The notes beneath the pieces were generated by a model. That model was given only the letters and a program-made list of their open reading frames with translations. It made no database searches and was not told the origin of the DNA. A DNA stretch of 64,000 bases, taken from positions 1 to 64,000 of the forward strand of contig JAPPDF010000001.1 in assembly GCA_028875575.1 (NCBI GenBank), in the 5' to 3' direction. How positions within the stretch are numbered: position 1 is the stretch's first letter; each line of letters starts with the position of its first letter. The DNA comes from Acidobacteriota bacterium. Its GTDB lineage: Bacteria > Acidobacteriota > Terriglobia > Versatilivoradales > Versatilivoraceae. Positions 27,580-36,226 of the stretch are shown here, in pieces. The position numbers were made by a program, and so were the translations under genes.

Positions 27580-28766
27580 TTCCCTTCCGGTCGCAGCTCC
27601 ATGGGCTCAATTTGTTTGCCCGAGCACCGGGCGCGGACAGACGGAGCGGCCGACAAGCTTTAGCTTCCGTGAGCGGCCGAGGCCGGCGGTGCCTCGCCAC
27701 AGTGCTCCCACTGCTGATCGCCCTGACCGGGCTCTCCCCTTTCGCGCTCGCCGAGTCCTTGACCGTGGTCTCCTGGGGCGGTTCCTACGAAAGGGCCTGC
27801 GATAAGGCTTATCACCAACCCTTCACTGCCGAAACCGGCATCGAGATACGGATGGAGGACTACAACGGCGGGCTGGCCCAGATTCGGGCCCAGGTCGAAA
27901 CCGGCAACGTTCACTGGGATGTGGTCGATATGGACATGGCGGATGCGGTGCGGGCTTGTGATGAAGGACTGCTGGAACCCATCGAGGTCAGCGACCTGCC
28001 GCCGGGTGCGGACGGCACTCCGGCCGCCCAGGATTTTTATCCCGGCACCGTCACCGAGTGCGGGGTGGGCACGCTCTTCTACTCCACCATCTACGCCTAC
28101 AACCTGGAGCAGTTTCCCGGAGCCAGGCCGTCCACCATCGCCGACTTCTTCGACCTGGAGAAATTCCCGGGGCGCCGCGGCATGCGGCGGACCCCGCAGG
28201 TCAATCTCGAGTTCGCCCTGATGGCCGACGGGGTGCCGATGGACCAGGTGTACGCCACACTCAGAACCCAGGAGGGGCTGGACCGGGCGTTCCGCAGGCT
28301 CGACAGCATCAAGGACCACATCGTCTGGTGGGAGGCCGGCGCCCAGCCGCCGCAGATGCTGGCAGACGGCGAAGTGACCATGAGCACGGCCTACAACGGA
28401 CGCATCTTCAACGCCCAGGTGCTGGAAAACCAGCCCTTCGTCATCGTCTGGGACGGCCAGTTGCTGGACACGGGTCAACTGGTGATCGTGGCCGGAAGCC
28501 GGAACCTGGAAGCGGCGCGGAAGTTCTTTTCCTTCGCCACCACGGTCCGGTCCCTGGTGGCGGTCGGCCGCTATATCTCCTACAGCCCCGCCCGCCAGTC
28601 GGGAACGGCGCTGATTTCAACCCACCTGGAGACGGGGGTGGACATGAAGCCGCACATGCCCACGTCACCCGAAAACGCAGCCCGCGGCATTCAATACGAT
28701 TGGGAATGGTGGAGCGACCACATCGACGAGATGAACCTGCGATTCATCGCCTGGCTGCTGCGCTGA
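27576..28766 (+). CDS. PotD-like periplasmic solute-binding protein
   Basis: 396 residues. A long basic N-terminus leads into the hydrophobic signal CLATVLPLLIALTGLSPFALA, cleavage near residue 59. The mature part begins LTVVSWGGSYE and continues with the family pattern of the spermidine/putrescine-binding PotD group: DVVDMD, FYSTIYAYN, TIADFFDLEKFPGRRG, and WWEAGAQPPQMLADGEVTMSTAYNG. Captures the solute in the periplasm for the downstream permeases. ATGA overlap with the ATPase gene. The 58-residue N-terminal extension is longer than usual; a start within it is possible. Confidence 0.88.
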   Translation: MIPFRSQLHGLNLFARAPGADRRSGRQALASVSGRGRRCLATVLPLLIALTGLSPFALAESLTVVSWGGSYERACDKAYHQPFTAETGIEIRMEDYNGGLAQIRAQVETGNVHWDVVDMDMADAVRACDEGLLEPIEVSDLPPGADGTPAAQDFYPGTVTECGVGTLFYSTIYAYNLEQFPGARPSTIADFFDLEKFPGRRGMRRTPQVNLEFALMADGVPMDQVYATLRTQEGLDRAFRRLDSIKDHIVWWEAGAQPPQMLADGEVTMSTAYNGRIFNAQVLENQPFVIVWDGQLLDTGQLVIVAGSRNLEAARKFFSFATTVRSLVAVGRYISYSPARQSGTALISTHLETGVDMKPHMPTSPENAARGIQYDWEWWSDHIDEMNLRFIAWLLR

Positions 28767-29950
28767 GGAGTCCACGCCTGCGTCCGGCAGCGTTGGTGTT
28801 GCCCCTGGCGGCCTTCATCCTGGTGACCTTCGTGGCCCCCCTTGTGGTCATGTTGGGGCGCAGCGTCTACGACCCCATGGTGGCCGACGCTCTCCCCGAG
28901 ACCCTTCGCCTGCTGCGCAGCTGGGACGGCGAGCGCATCCCGCCCGAGGCGGTTTTCGAGAGCATGGCCCGCGAGCTGCTGAAGGCGCGCCAGGAGAAGA
29001 GCCTGGGCCGGATTGCCACTCGCGTCAACCGGGTGCAGGCCGGTCTGCGCAGCGTCCTTCTGAAGAGTGCGCGCACGCTGCGCGGGGCTGCCCGCCCCGA
29101 CTCCTGGCGCGAGTCCATGATCGCCATCGATCCCAAGTGGGGCCAGGCACCAACCTGGCATGCCATCCGCCGCGCCGGAGAACGCTTTACCCTGCGGCAC
29201 TACCTCCACGCCCTGGATCTGGATCAGGCGCCCGGCGGAGGCATCATCCGGCAACCGCCCGACCTCCGCATCTACCTGCCGCTGCTGAGACGCACGCTGG
29301 CGGTGAGTCTGGGCATCACCCTGCTGTGCCTGCTGCTGGGCTATCCCATCGCCTATCTCATCGCCAACGCACCGCCCGGGCGGGCCCACCTGCTGCTGTT
29401 GCTGGTGCTGGTTCCCTTCTGGACCTCGCTGCTGGTGCGGACGACCTCCTGGATCGTGCTGCTCCAGACCCAGGGCGTGATCAACGACCTGCTGGTGGCC
29501 ATGGGGCTGATTGCCGACGATCAGAGGATCTCCATGATCTACAACATGACCGGCACCGTGGTAGCCATGACCCACGTGCTGCTGCCCTTCATGGTGCTGC
29601 CCCTCTACTCGGTCATGCGCACCATTCCGCCGCTCTACATGAGCGCGGCCGCCTCGCTGGGAGCCAGCTTCCTGCAGGCCTTCCGGCGCGTCTACTGGCC
29701 GCAGACACTGCCCGGAGTGGCGGCCGGCTCGCTGCTGGTTTTCATTCTGGCCATCGGGTACTACATCACTCCCGCGCTGGTCGGCGGCCAGAGCGGCCAA
29801 CTCATTTCCAACATGGTTGCCTACCACATGCAGCAGTCTCTCAACTGGGGGCTGGCTGCCGCGTTGGGTGGACTTCTGCTGGGTGGTGTGTTCCTTCTGT
29901 ATCTTCTTTTCGACCGCCTGGTCGGGGTCGACCGCATGCGATTGGGGTGA
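28706..29950 (+). CDS. PotB-like ABC transporter permease
   Basis: About 414 residues if the ATG at 28706 is used. That start lies inside the 3' end of the binding-protein gene (61-bp overlap) and gives a basic N-terminus ahead of the first membrane segment (LVLPLAAFILVTFVAPLVVML). No ATG lies between the binding-protein stop and that segment; only CTG, TTG or GTG codons. A soluble insertion of about 130 residues follows segment 1, as in a known PotB subgroup. The core has six membrane spans and the EAA-type loop (ASLGASFLQAFRRVYWPQTLPG). Forms the import channel with the next gene. Confidence 0.82.
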   Translation: MVERPHRRDEPAIHRLAAALRSPRLRPAALVLPLAAFILVTFVAPLVVMLGRSVYDPMVADALPETLRLLRSWDGERIPPEAVFESMARELLKARQEKSLGRIATRVNRVQAGLRSVLLKSARTLRGAARPDSWRESMIAIDPKWGQAPTWHAIRRAGERFTLRHYLHALDLDQAPGGGIIRQPPDLRIYLPLLRRTLAVSLGITLLCLLLGYPIAYLIANAPPGRAHLLLLLVLVPFWTSLLVRTTSWIVLLQTQGVINDLLVAMGLIADDQRISMIYNMTGTVVAMTHVLLPFMVLPLYSVMRTIPPLYMSAAASLGASFLQAFRRVYWPQTLPGVAAGSLLVFILAIGYYITPALVGGQSGQLISNMVAYHMQQSLNWGLAAALGGLLLGGVFLLYLLFDRLVGVDRMRLG

Positions 29951-29957
29951 GGTGAAG

Positions 29958-30785
29958 ATGCCCGGAAATTCTTGGGGAAAAGTGGGCCGGCGATGCTACC
30001 TGGCCTTCTGCTCGGCGGTGTTCCTTTTTCTGATAGCGCCCATCCTGGTGATCGTGCCGCTCAGCTTCAACGTCGAGCCCTACTTCACCTTCACCGAGGG
30101 AATGCTGAGCCTGGATCCCGAGGCCTATTCGCTGCGTTGGTACCGCACCGTGGCCGAAGACCCGGAGTGGCTGCGGGCGCTGGCCAACAGCCTGGTCATC
30201 GGCTTCGCGGCCACGGCCCTGGCCACGGCCCTGGGCACGCTGGCGGCCCTGGGGCTGTCCAATCCGGCCATGCCCGGGCGCTCCCTGGCCATGAGCCTGT
30301 TGATCTCGCCCATGGTCACGCCAGTCATCATCTCGGCGGCCGGCATGTTCTTCTTCTATTCCGACCTGGGTCTGGCCCAGACCTACCCGGGGCTGATCCT
30401 GGCCCACACGGCGCTGGGCACTCCCTTCGTGGTGATCACGGTCACGGCCACCCTCAGCGGCTTCGACCCCAACCTGACCCGAGCCGCCGCCAGCCTGGGA
30501 GCAGGGCCGGTTCGGACCTTCCGGCGGGTGCAACTCCCGCTGATCGCGCCCGGGGTGATTTCCGGGGCCCTGTTTGCCTTCGCCACCTCCTTCGACGAAG
30601 TGGTCACCGTGCTCTTCATCGGCGGCCTGGATCAGCGCACCATTCCGCGCCAGATGTGGGCGGGCATCCGCGAGCAGATCAGCCCGGCCATCCTGGCCGT
30701 GGCCACCCTGCTCATCGCCTTCGCCCTGCTCTTGATGCTGGTAGTGGAATGGCTGAGGCGGCGCGGGAGCGCCAAGCCGGCATAG
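29958..30785 (+). CDS. PotC-like ABC transporter permease
   Basis: 275 residues with six predicted membrane spans and the EAA motif (AAASLGAGPVRTFRRVQLPL) near residue 175. It is the second permease of the importer and docks the ATPase. The ATG at 29958 is preceded by GAGGTG at good spacing and lies 7 bp after the PotB-like stop; an open frame extends upstream but overlaps PotB coding sequence and lacks family similarity. Last gene of the four-gene operon. It is followed by a family A repeat and no clear terminator. Confidence 0.88.
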   Translation: MPGNSWGKVGRRCYLAFCSAVFLFLIAPILVIVPLSFNVEPYFTFTEGMLSLDPEAYSLRWYRTVAEDPEWLRALANSLVIGFAATALATALGTLAALGLSNPAMPGRSLAMSLLISPMVTPVIISAAGMFFFYSDLGLAQTYPGLILAHTALGTPFVVITVTATLSGFDPNLTRAAASLGAGPVRTFRRVQLPLIAPGVISGALFAFATSFDEVVTVLFIGGLDQRTIPRQMWAGIREQISPAILAVATLLIAFALLLMLVVEWLRRRGSAKPA

Positions 30786-30875
30786 GCGATCACCCTGCTC
30801 GCTGGAGCGTCCACTCGTGAGAACAGGCAGCCCGGCGCAGCTTGCCGACCCGGCGTCTCCTGCTGTTTTGTGGAG

Positions 30876-31036
30876 GCATTGCTTTCCGGGACGGGTGCTT
30901 TCTATGCGCCGCATTCGCGGCTGGGTTGGCGCGGAACCCATACGACCCCGGGCTGCCGCCCGGGGCTACACGAGGCCGCAGCTTCGCAGCTCTCACCGAA
31001 CTCGCAATGCTGCAAGGGGGAACGTGTTTGTCTATT
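30876..31036 (+). repeat. Repeat family A, copy 3 (short form)
   Basis: About 160 bp: GGGACGGGTGCTTTCTATG, the GCCGC-ATTC-GCGGC hairpin, TGGGTTGGCGCGGAACCCAT, an 8-bp-stem hairpin CCCCGGGC/GCCCGGGG near 30948-30967, GCCGCAGCTTCGCAGCTC, and a tail (CTGCAAGGGGGAACGTGTTT) that matches the end of copy 2. It lacks the 110-bp block of copies 1 and 4. Together with repeat B it fills the 435-bp gap 30786-31220. Confidence 0.7.
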
Positions 31037-31085
31037 GGAATCATTCCCCCGATGGCAGTTCGGAGATTCCAGTCGAGGGGGGGCG

Positions 31086-31166
31086 GAATCGGCGAGATTG
31101 CCACATCGGAGATTCTGCCCGCAGGCGAGCCGGTGGGGGTCAACCCAGAGCCCCGAGGTTGGCTAC
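31086..31166 (+). repeat. Repeat family B, second location
   Basis: Aligns with 60-139 over about 80 bp: GGAATCGGCG, GCCACAT, GGAGATTC, GCCCGC, CGGTGGGG, CCGAGGTT occur in the same order. It lies directly after family A copy 3, so the two families can be neighbours. Confidence 0.6.
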
Positions 31167-31220
31167 CGGTCCCATGCCTCCGGAAGTGGTGCTACAATGT
31201 ATGACACCAAGGAGGCGCCT

Positions 31221-31433
31221 ATGCGTTCGAGAAAGCTGGTCACCATTTCACTGCCTCCGCCCCTGTTGAAGGAGGCGGAGAAGGTCGCCAAGGAAGAGTA
31301 CCGCAACATGTCCGAGCTCTTCCGGGAGGCGCTCCGCTTCTACATCGACACTCGCGAAGTACGCAGGGAGGCCGCCAAGGACGGCCTGTTCGACGTGATC
31401 GCCTCCGCCCAGGAGCGGAACCCCAAAGACTGA
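31221..31433 (+). CDS. Ribbon-helix-helix (CopG/Arc-type) DNA-binding protein
   Basis: 70 residues. The N-terminal strand RKLVTISLPPPLLKEAEK is followed by two helices (NMSELFREALRFYI), the pattern of ribbon-helix-helix repressors and RHH antitoxins. The ATG at 31221 is set by AGGAGG 5 bases upstream; the ATG at 31197 lacks such a site. No toxin gene follows: the next 77 bp lead into the DUF1553 gene. It is therefore either an orphan antitoxin or a small regulator, perhaps of its own transcript. It acts as a dimer on DNA if typical of the family. Confidence 0.8.
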   Translation: MRSRKLVTISLPPPLLKEAEKVAKEEYRNMSELFREALRFYIDTREVRREAAKDGLFDVIASAQERNPKD

Positions 31434-31510
31434 CGCCCCGCTGGTACCTCTCCACCCTTTGCCCCTCCCCCCTTGACCTGATCGGGAACTGGTGAGACAC
31501 TTCAGGCATC

Positions 31511-34273
31511 GTGAAAACTCTACGGGCAGCAGCAGCGGCGGCGATCCTGTTGCTTTGGGCGCAGGGTCTGTCTGCATCGGAAAACCCCTCCGATTTCTTC
31601 GAGGAACACGTCCGTCCGCTGCTGGCCCAAAACTGCTTCACCTGCCACACCGATTCTCCTCAAAACGGGCTCCGGCTGGACTCTCGTGAATCGATACTGA
31701 AGGGGGGCCAATCGGGTCCCTCCATCCTTCCGGGCGACCCGGAGGCCAGCTTGCTGATCCAGGCGGTTCGGCGCACCCACCCGAGTCTCAAGATGCCGCC
31801 CGGGAATCCTCTGACTCCCGACCAGGTTCGCGCCCTGGAGACCTGGGTTCGGACGGGCGCCTTCTGGCCGGAAGCCCGGGACCAGGCGGCGAAGGCGAAG
31901 ACTGAAAACGGGCACCCCTATCGCATCACCCCCGAGCAGCGGTCCTTCTGGAGCTTCCAGCCCATCCGCAAGCCGGCGACGCCCGAAACCGCAAACAGTC
32001 AATGGCCCCGGTCGGCCATCGATCGGTTCATCCTGGCCAGGCTGGAGTCGGAGGGATTGCAACCGGTGAAACCGGCCGGGCGCCGGGTGCTCATCCGGCG
32101 AGCCAGCCTGGATCTGATCGGCCTGCCTCCTACTCCCGAGGAGGTGGAGGCCTTTGTCCGGGACCGCTCGCCGCTGGCTTTCGCCAAGGTGGTTGACCGC
32201 CTGCTGGCCTCGCCCCACTACGGGGAGCGCTGGGGCCGCTACTGGCTGGATCTGGCCCGCTACGCCGACGACCGGCTCAACGACACCCGGGACGATCCCT
32301 ACCCCAACGCCTATCGCTACCGGGACTGGGTGGTGCAGGCACTCAATCGGGATCTTCCCTACGACCTCTTCGCCAAGGCCCAGATCGCCGGGGACCTGCT
32401 TCATGCGGAGGAGCCGGGGCAATTCGCGGGCGGTCTCGGCCTTTATGGCCTGAGCCCCCGGCTACCGGACGATCGGGTGGACGTCACCACCCGGACCTTT
32501 CTGGGACTGACGGTGGCCTGCGCCAAATGCCACGACCACAAGTACGATCCCATTCCCACACGAGATTTCTATTCGCTGCAGGGCGTCTTTCAGAGCACCG
32601 AATCCCACGAGTTCCCCCTGGCTCCCGAAGCGGTGGTATCCGAGTACCAGAAGCGGGCCAAGCGCATCGCAGACCTGGAAACCGACCTCAAGGAGTTCCT
32701 GAATCGGGAGACCCTGCAACTGGGCGACATCCTGGCCAACCAGACCTCGAGGTTCCTGAGAGCCGCCCGTCAGGTGTTGGGGGAATCCGGGTTGCCGGTG
32801 GCCGAGGCCGCCCGTCAGGCCGGGCTCGATGCCGAAACCCTGCAACGCTGGATCAACCACCTGAACACCTGGCCCAAGGAACATCCCTATCTGAATGACT
32901 GGCCCCAACGGCTCCAGGCTCCCGAGGAGGACTTCCGGAAATGGGCGGAGGAGTTTCAGTCCCGGGTGATCTCGGTGTCCCGGGAACAAAGGGTGCTGGA
33001 CCGCAGGAACCGGAGCGCTCCCAAGGGGAAGCCGCGCGAGGTGATGGAAGCCGACAAGGCGGGCTTCTGGAACGCCTTCTACTTCGCCACCCCCAGACCC
33101 GACCTGCCCTATCGCCCACCGCTGGGAATCTACTACTACGGCGAAGTGAACCAGTATCCCGGGATGGAAATGAAGGTGGTTCCCTTCCTGAAGGGCGGGC
33201 GGCGGGAACATGTGGACGGGTTGCTGGAAGAGATCCGGGTGCTGAAGGAGAGCCTGCCGGCCAAGTACGCCTTCCTTCACGCCATCCGGGACTCGGAAAA
33301 GCCGGCTGACCTGAAAGTCCACATCGGCGGCAGCAAGGACAACCTGGGAGAAACGGCCCCGAGGCGTTTCCTGCAGATCCTGTCGGAGGGAGAACCCCCG
33401 CCCTTCCAAAAGGGAAGCGGCCGGCTGGAACTGGCCGAGGCCATCGCCGATCCCGGCAATCCCCTGACGGCCCGGGTGATGGTCAATCGCATCTGGATGT
33501 ACCACTTCGGACGGGGCATCGTGAGCACCGCCAGCAACTTCGGCCAACTGGGGGACCGTCCCACCCATCCTCTACTGCTGGACTACCTGGCTTCCCGGTT
33601 CATCTCCAGCGGCTGGTCGCTGAAGTCGCTCCATCGCGAGATCATGCTTTCGGCCACCTACGCCCTCTCCAGCGTCCAGTCCGACCGCAATGCCGACCTG
33701 GACCCCGACAACCGCCTCTACTGGCGTGCCCATAGGAGGCGGCTGGATGCCGAGGCGCTGCGAGACACCCTTCTGTTCGTCTCCGGGAAACTGGATGCGG
33801 CCCTGGGAGGGGCCCCGCTGTGGTTGACGGAGAACCTGGCCTGGCGCAAGGGCCCCGACGGGGAGCCCGACAAGTACAGCCAGCCGGCCGAGTGGATCCT
33901 GGCCGATTCCAATCGGCGCACCCTCTACGGCTTCGTCAGCCGGCGGCGTCCGGACAAGACCATGACCCTGTTCGACTTTCCCAATCCGACCGCCATCAGC
34001 GAAACCCGCTTCGAGACCTCCACGCCACTGCAGCGGTTGTTCTTCCTGAACAGCGCCTTTCTCACCCGACTGTCGGAGGCGCTGGTTGCCCGTCTGGACA
34101 GTGGGACCGGGGATCCGGCCAGGATTCGCCAGATTTATCGTATCCTCTTCGGCCGCAATCCTACTGCCGAGGAGTTGCGGCTCGGCGGTGAGTTTCTTCG
34201 GGACAACGAGAAGAGTTGGCCCCAATACGCTCAGGTGCTGCTGAGCTCCAACGAGTTTCTTTACGTGAAATAG
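31511..34273 (+). CDS. PSCyt1-DUF1549-DUF1553 protein (planctomycete-type cytochrome)
   Basis: 920 residues with a GTG start and a signal peptide (AAAAAILLLWAQGLSASE). CFTCH at 42-46 is the single c-type heme motif of the PSCyt1 domain (about 28-115). The DUF1549 domain follows (about 165-375: FILARLESEGLQP, GERWGRYWLDLARYADD, CAKCHDHKYDPI, itself another CxxCH). The C-terminal DUF1553 domain spans about 640-900 (PLTARVMVNRIWMYHFGRGIV). Exported redox protein of unknown substrate. It precedes the DUF1501 gene by 33 bp, the standard pairing in Planctomycetota, Verrucomicrobiota and Acidobacteriota. A helical segment rich in Arg/Glu (380-470) separates the two main domains. Confidence 0.93.
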   Translation: MKTLRAAAAAAILLLWAQGLSASENPSDFFEEHVRPLLAQNCFTCHTDSPQNGLRLDSRESILKGGQSGPSILPGDPEASLLIQAVRRTHPSLKMPPGNPLTPDQVRALETWVRTGAFWPEARDQAAKAKTENGHPYRITPEQRSFWSFQPIRKPATPETANSQWPRSAIDRFILARLESEGLQPVKPAGRRVLIRRASLDLIGLPPTPEEVEAFVRDRSPLAFAKVVDRLLASPHYGERWGRYWLDLARYADDRLNDTRDDPYPNAYRYRDWVVQALNRDLPYDLFAKAQIAGDLLHAEEPGQFAGGLGLYGLSPRLPDDRVDVTTRTFLGLTVACAKCHDHKYDPIPTRDFYSLQGVFQSTESHEFPLAPEAVVSEYQKRAKRIADLETDLKEFLNRETLQLGDILANQTSRFLRAARQVLGESGLPVAEAARQAGLDAETLQRWINHLNTWPKEHPYLNDWPQRLQAPEEDFRKWAEEFQSRVISVSREQRVLDRRNRSAPKGKPREVMEADKAGFWNAFYFATPRPDLPYRPPLGIYYYGEVNQYPGMEMKVVPFLKGGRREHVDGLLEEIRVLKESLPAKYAFLHAIRDSEKPADLKVHIGGSKDNLGETAPRRFLQILSEGEPPPFQKGSGRLELAEAIADPGNPLTARVMVNRIWMYHFGRGIVSTASNFGQLGDRPTHPLLLDYLASRFISSGWSLKSLHREIMLSATYALSSVQSDRNADLDPDNRLYWRAHRRRLDAEALRDTLLFVSGKLDAALGGAPLWLTENLAWRKGPDGEPDKYSQPAEWILADSNRRTLYGFVSRRRPDKTMTLFDFPNPTAISETRFETSTPLQRLFFLNSAFLTRLSEALVARLDSGTGDPARIRQIYRILFGRNPTAEELRLGGEFLRDNEKSWPQYAQVLLSSNEFLYVK

Positions 34274-34306
34274 GGACGCCGGCGTTTGCCGGCAGGAGAG
34301 TTTGCC

Positions 34307-35677
34307 ATGAATCGTCGCCAGGCACTGAAGAATCTGGGAAGCGGATTCGGCCTGCTTTCGCTGGCCCATCTGCTGGCCCGGACAGGCCTTGTCCGGGAGG
34401 CTGCTGGCGCTCCGGGACTCCACTTTCCCGCCAAGGCCAAGCGGATGGTCTACCTGTGTCTCAACGGCGGGCCCTCCCACGTGGACACCTTCGACCCCAA
34501 ACCCATGCTTGCCAAGTACGACGGGCAGACCGTTCCCGAAAGCATGAAGTTGGAAAACGCCAAGGGCATCCTGATGAAATCGCCCTTTCGATTCCAGCCG
34601 CAGGGACAGAGCGGACTGGAAGTCAGCGAGATCTTTCCCAAGCTGGCCGGCTTGATCGACGACTGCTGCGTCATTCGTTCCATGCACGGCGACAGCTCGG
34701 GGCACGGCATCAGCTTGCTGCAGATGAACAGCGGTCACCTCTCCGCAGGCCATCCCTCCATGGGATCCTGGATCACCTACGGTTTGGGCAGCGACAACCA
34801 CAACCTGCCCGGATTTATCGTGCTCTGTCCCGGCCTGCCCGTCATGGGAGCCCAGTTGTGGACCTCGGGCTTCCTTCCGGCCATCCACCAGGGCGCTCAC
34901 CTGCGCAATCGGGACGAACTGGACCCGGCCAAGCTCATTCACTACATCCAGGGAGCCGGGCCCGGCCACCCGGAGCAGCGCCGACAGCTCGACCTGTTGT
35001 CCCGGCTCAACCGGCTGGACATGCCCCGGGAAGGAGAGAGCCCCGAACTGGAGGCCAGCATCCAGTCCATGGAGCTGGCCTTCCGCATGCAGACCGAGGC
35101 CCTGGACGCCTTCGACGTGCGCAAGGAGAGCCAGGCCACACGGGAACGGTACGGCGACGGCTACTTCGCCCGCGGCTGCCTGATGGCCAGGCGGCTTCTG
35201 GAACGGGGAGTGCGGGTGGTCCAGGTGTTCTTCGGAAACCGCAACCCATGGGACAGCCACGCCAACATCTTCGACCAACGCGACCTGGCGGCTCTTTCCG
35301 ACGGGCCCATCGCCTCGCTGATCGGCGACCTCAAGACGCTGGGACTGCTGGAGGACACCATCGTCATGGTGGGCGGAGAGTTCGGCAGACTGCCGACCCG
35401 TGACGGGGTCTACTACGGCCGGGGGCACAACAACCGCGGCTTTACGGTCCTGCTGGCCGGTGGAGGTTTCCGCGGAGGCATGGCTTACGGCGCCACCGAC
35501 GACTTCGGTTTCGCCGCTGCCGAGAAGCCGGTCCACATGCACGATCTCCACGCCACCCTGCTGCACCAGCTCGGCCTGGACCACACCAAGCTCACCTTCC
35601 GCCACAGCGGCCGCGACTTCCGCCTCACCGACGTCGGCGGCAAGGTGATCAAGGAAATCGTCACCGGGGCCGGATAG
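34307..35677 (+). CDS. DUF1501 family protein (sulfatase-like fold, Tat-exported)
   Basis: 456 residues. Starts MNRRQALKNLGSG with a hydrophobic stretch to about residue 30, a Tat-type signal. The body is DUF1501, a family related to alkaline phosphatase/sulfatase folds: LCLNGGPSHVDTFDPKP near residue 48, GDSSGHG, DTIVMVGGEFGRLPT and GRGHNNRGFTVLLAGGG carry the conserved metal-site-like residues. Start at 34307 is set by AGGAG upstream; the open frame extends 21 bases further. Operon partner of the DUF1553 protein. The enzymatic activity of the family is not established. Confidence 0.92.
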   Translation: MNRRQALKNLGSGFGLLSLAHLLARTGLVREAAGAPGLHFPAKAKRMVYLCLNGGPSHVDTFDPKPMLAKYDGQTVPESMKLENAKGILMKSPFRFQPQGQSGLEVSEIFPKLAGLIDDCCVIRSMHGDSSGHGISLLQMNSGHLSAGHPSMGSWITYGLGSDNHNLPGFIVLCPGLPVMGAQLWTSGFLPAIHQGAHLRNRDELDPAKLIHYIQGAGPGHPEQRRQLDLLSRLNRLDMPREGESPELEASIQSMELAFRMQTEALDAFDVRKESQATRERYGDGYFARGCLMARRLLERGVRVVQVFFGNRNPWDSHANIFDQRDLAALSDGPIASLIGDLKTLGLLEDTIVMVGGEFGRLPTRDGVYYGRGHNNRGFTVLLAGGGFRGGMAYGATDDFGFAAAEKPVHMHDLHATLLHQLGLDHTKLTFRHSGRDFRLTDVGGKVIKEIVTGAG

Positions 35678-35710
35678 CTGCGCGTCCCAGGCCAGCGCCC
35701 GAAAACAAAG

Positions 35711-36127
35711 AAAAATCCTATCCTTCCGCAATGTGGTGGGTTATGGGGGAGCTGCGAAGCTGCGGTTGACGTGGGTTACCCGGCGAGAAGCCACCTACAG
35801 GCCATCCATACAAAGCTGCAAAGCAGCGCCCTCGTGTCGCCTGCGGGGTGAGCCAGGAGGAGCCCTGGAGGAGTCGCGTTTGGCAGCGAAGGCGGAGTCC
35901 TCTGGGCGGCGGAGGCGGCAGCGCGGGGTCGTATGGGTTCCGCGCCAACCCAGCCGCGTATGCGGCGAATAGGAAGCACCCGTTCGGGAACGCATTGCTT
36001 CCCCAAGAATCGTTAATCCCACCCGTCCCCGACTGCACAAACACGCCCAAGCGTCAGCCAAGGTCGTGGTATCTCGCACCGCCCGCAGCCGCAAAGTGGC
36101 AGATCAGTAGCATCCTTCCAGAACGCA
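35711..36127 (-). repeat. Repeat family A, full-length copy 4 (inverted relative to copy 1)
   Basis: On the minus strand this reads from GAGGTCGTGCGTTCTGGAAG (36127) through GCGTTCCCGAACGGGTGCTT and the GCCGC-AT(A)C-GCGGC hairpin, the 110-bp block starting GCCCAGAGGACTCCGCC, CTCGCCGGGTAACCC, AACCGCAGCTTCGCAGCTC and the end word GGATAGGATTTTT. The block order is that of copy 1, at close to 90% identity over the 110-bp block by eye. It fills most of the 549-bp space after the DUF1501 gene. Confidence 0.75.
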
Positions 36128-36146
36128 CGACCTCTCCAAAACACCG

Positions 36147-36184
36147 CCCAAAAAAACAAAACCCCCGGCCTGAGCACGGGGGTT
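36147..36184 (-). terminator. Rho-independent terminator of the LRR gene
   Basis: On the minus strand AACCCCCG and CGGGGGTT (36177-36184 and 36160-36167) form an 8-bp stem with a 9-base loop, followed at once by a T-rich run (TTGTTTTTTT). It lies 43 bp past the stop of the LRR gene. Confidence 0.85.
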
Positions 36185-36226
36185 CGCGTTAAACCACGAA
36201 TATTTTAACAACCTTCAGCAGCCGAA

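Noticed and set aside
28058-28705. Long N-terminal extension of the PotB-like protein
   Set aside because: It overlaps the PotD-like gene in another frame and shows no family similarity; the permease starts at or after 28706.
31221-31510. Toxin partner for the ribbon-helix-helix protein
   Set aside because: Only 77 bp separate it from the DUF1553 gene and no small gene fits; treated as an orphan.
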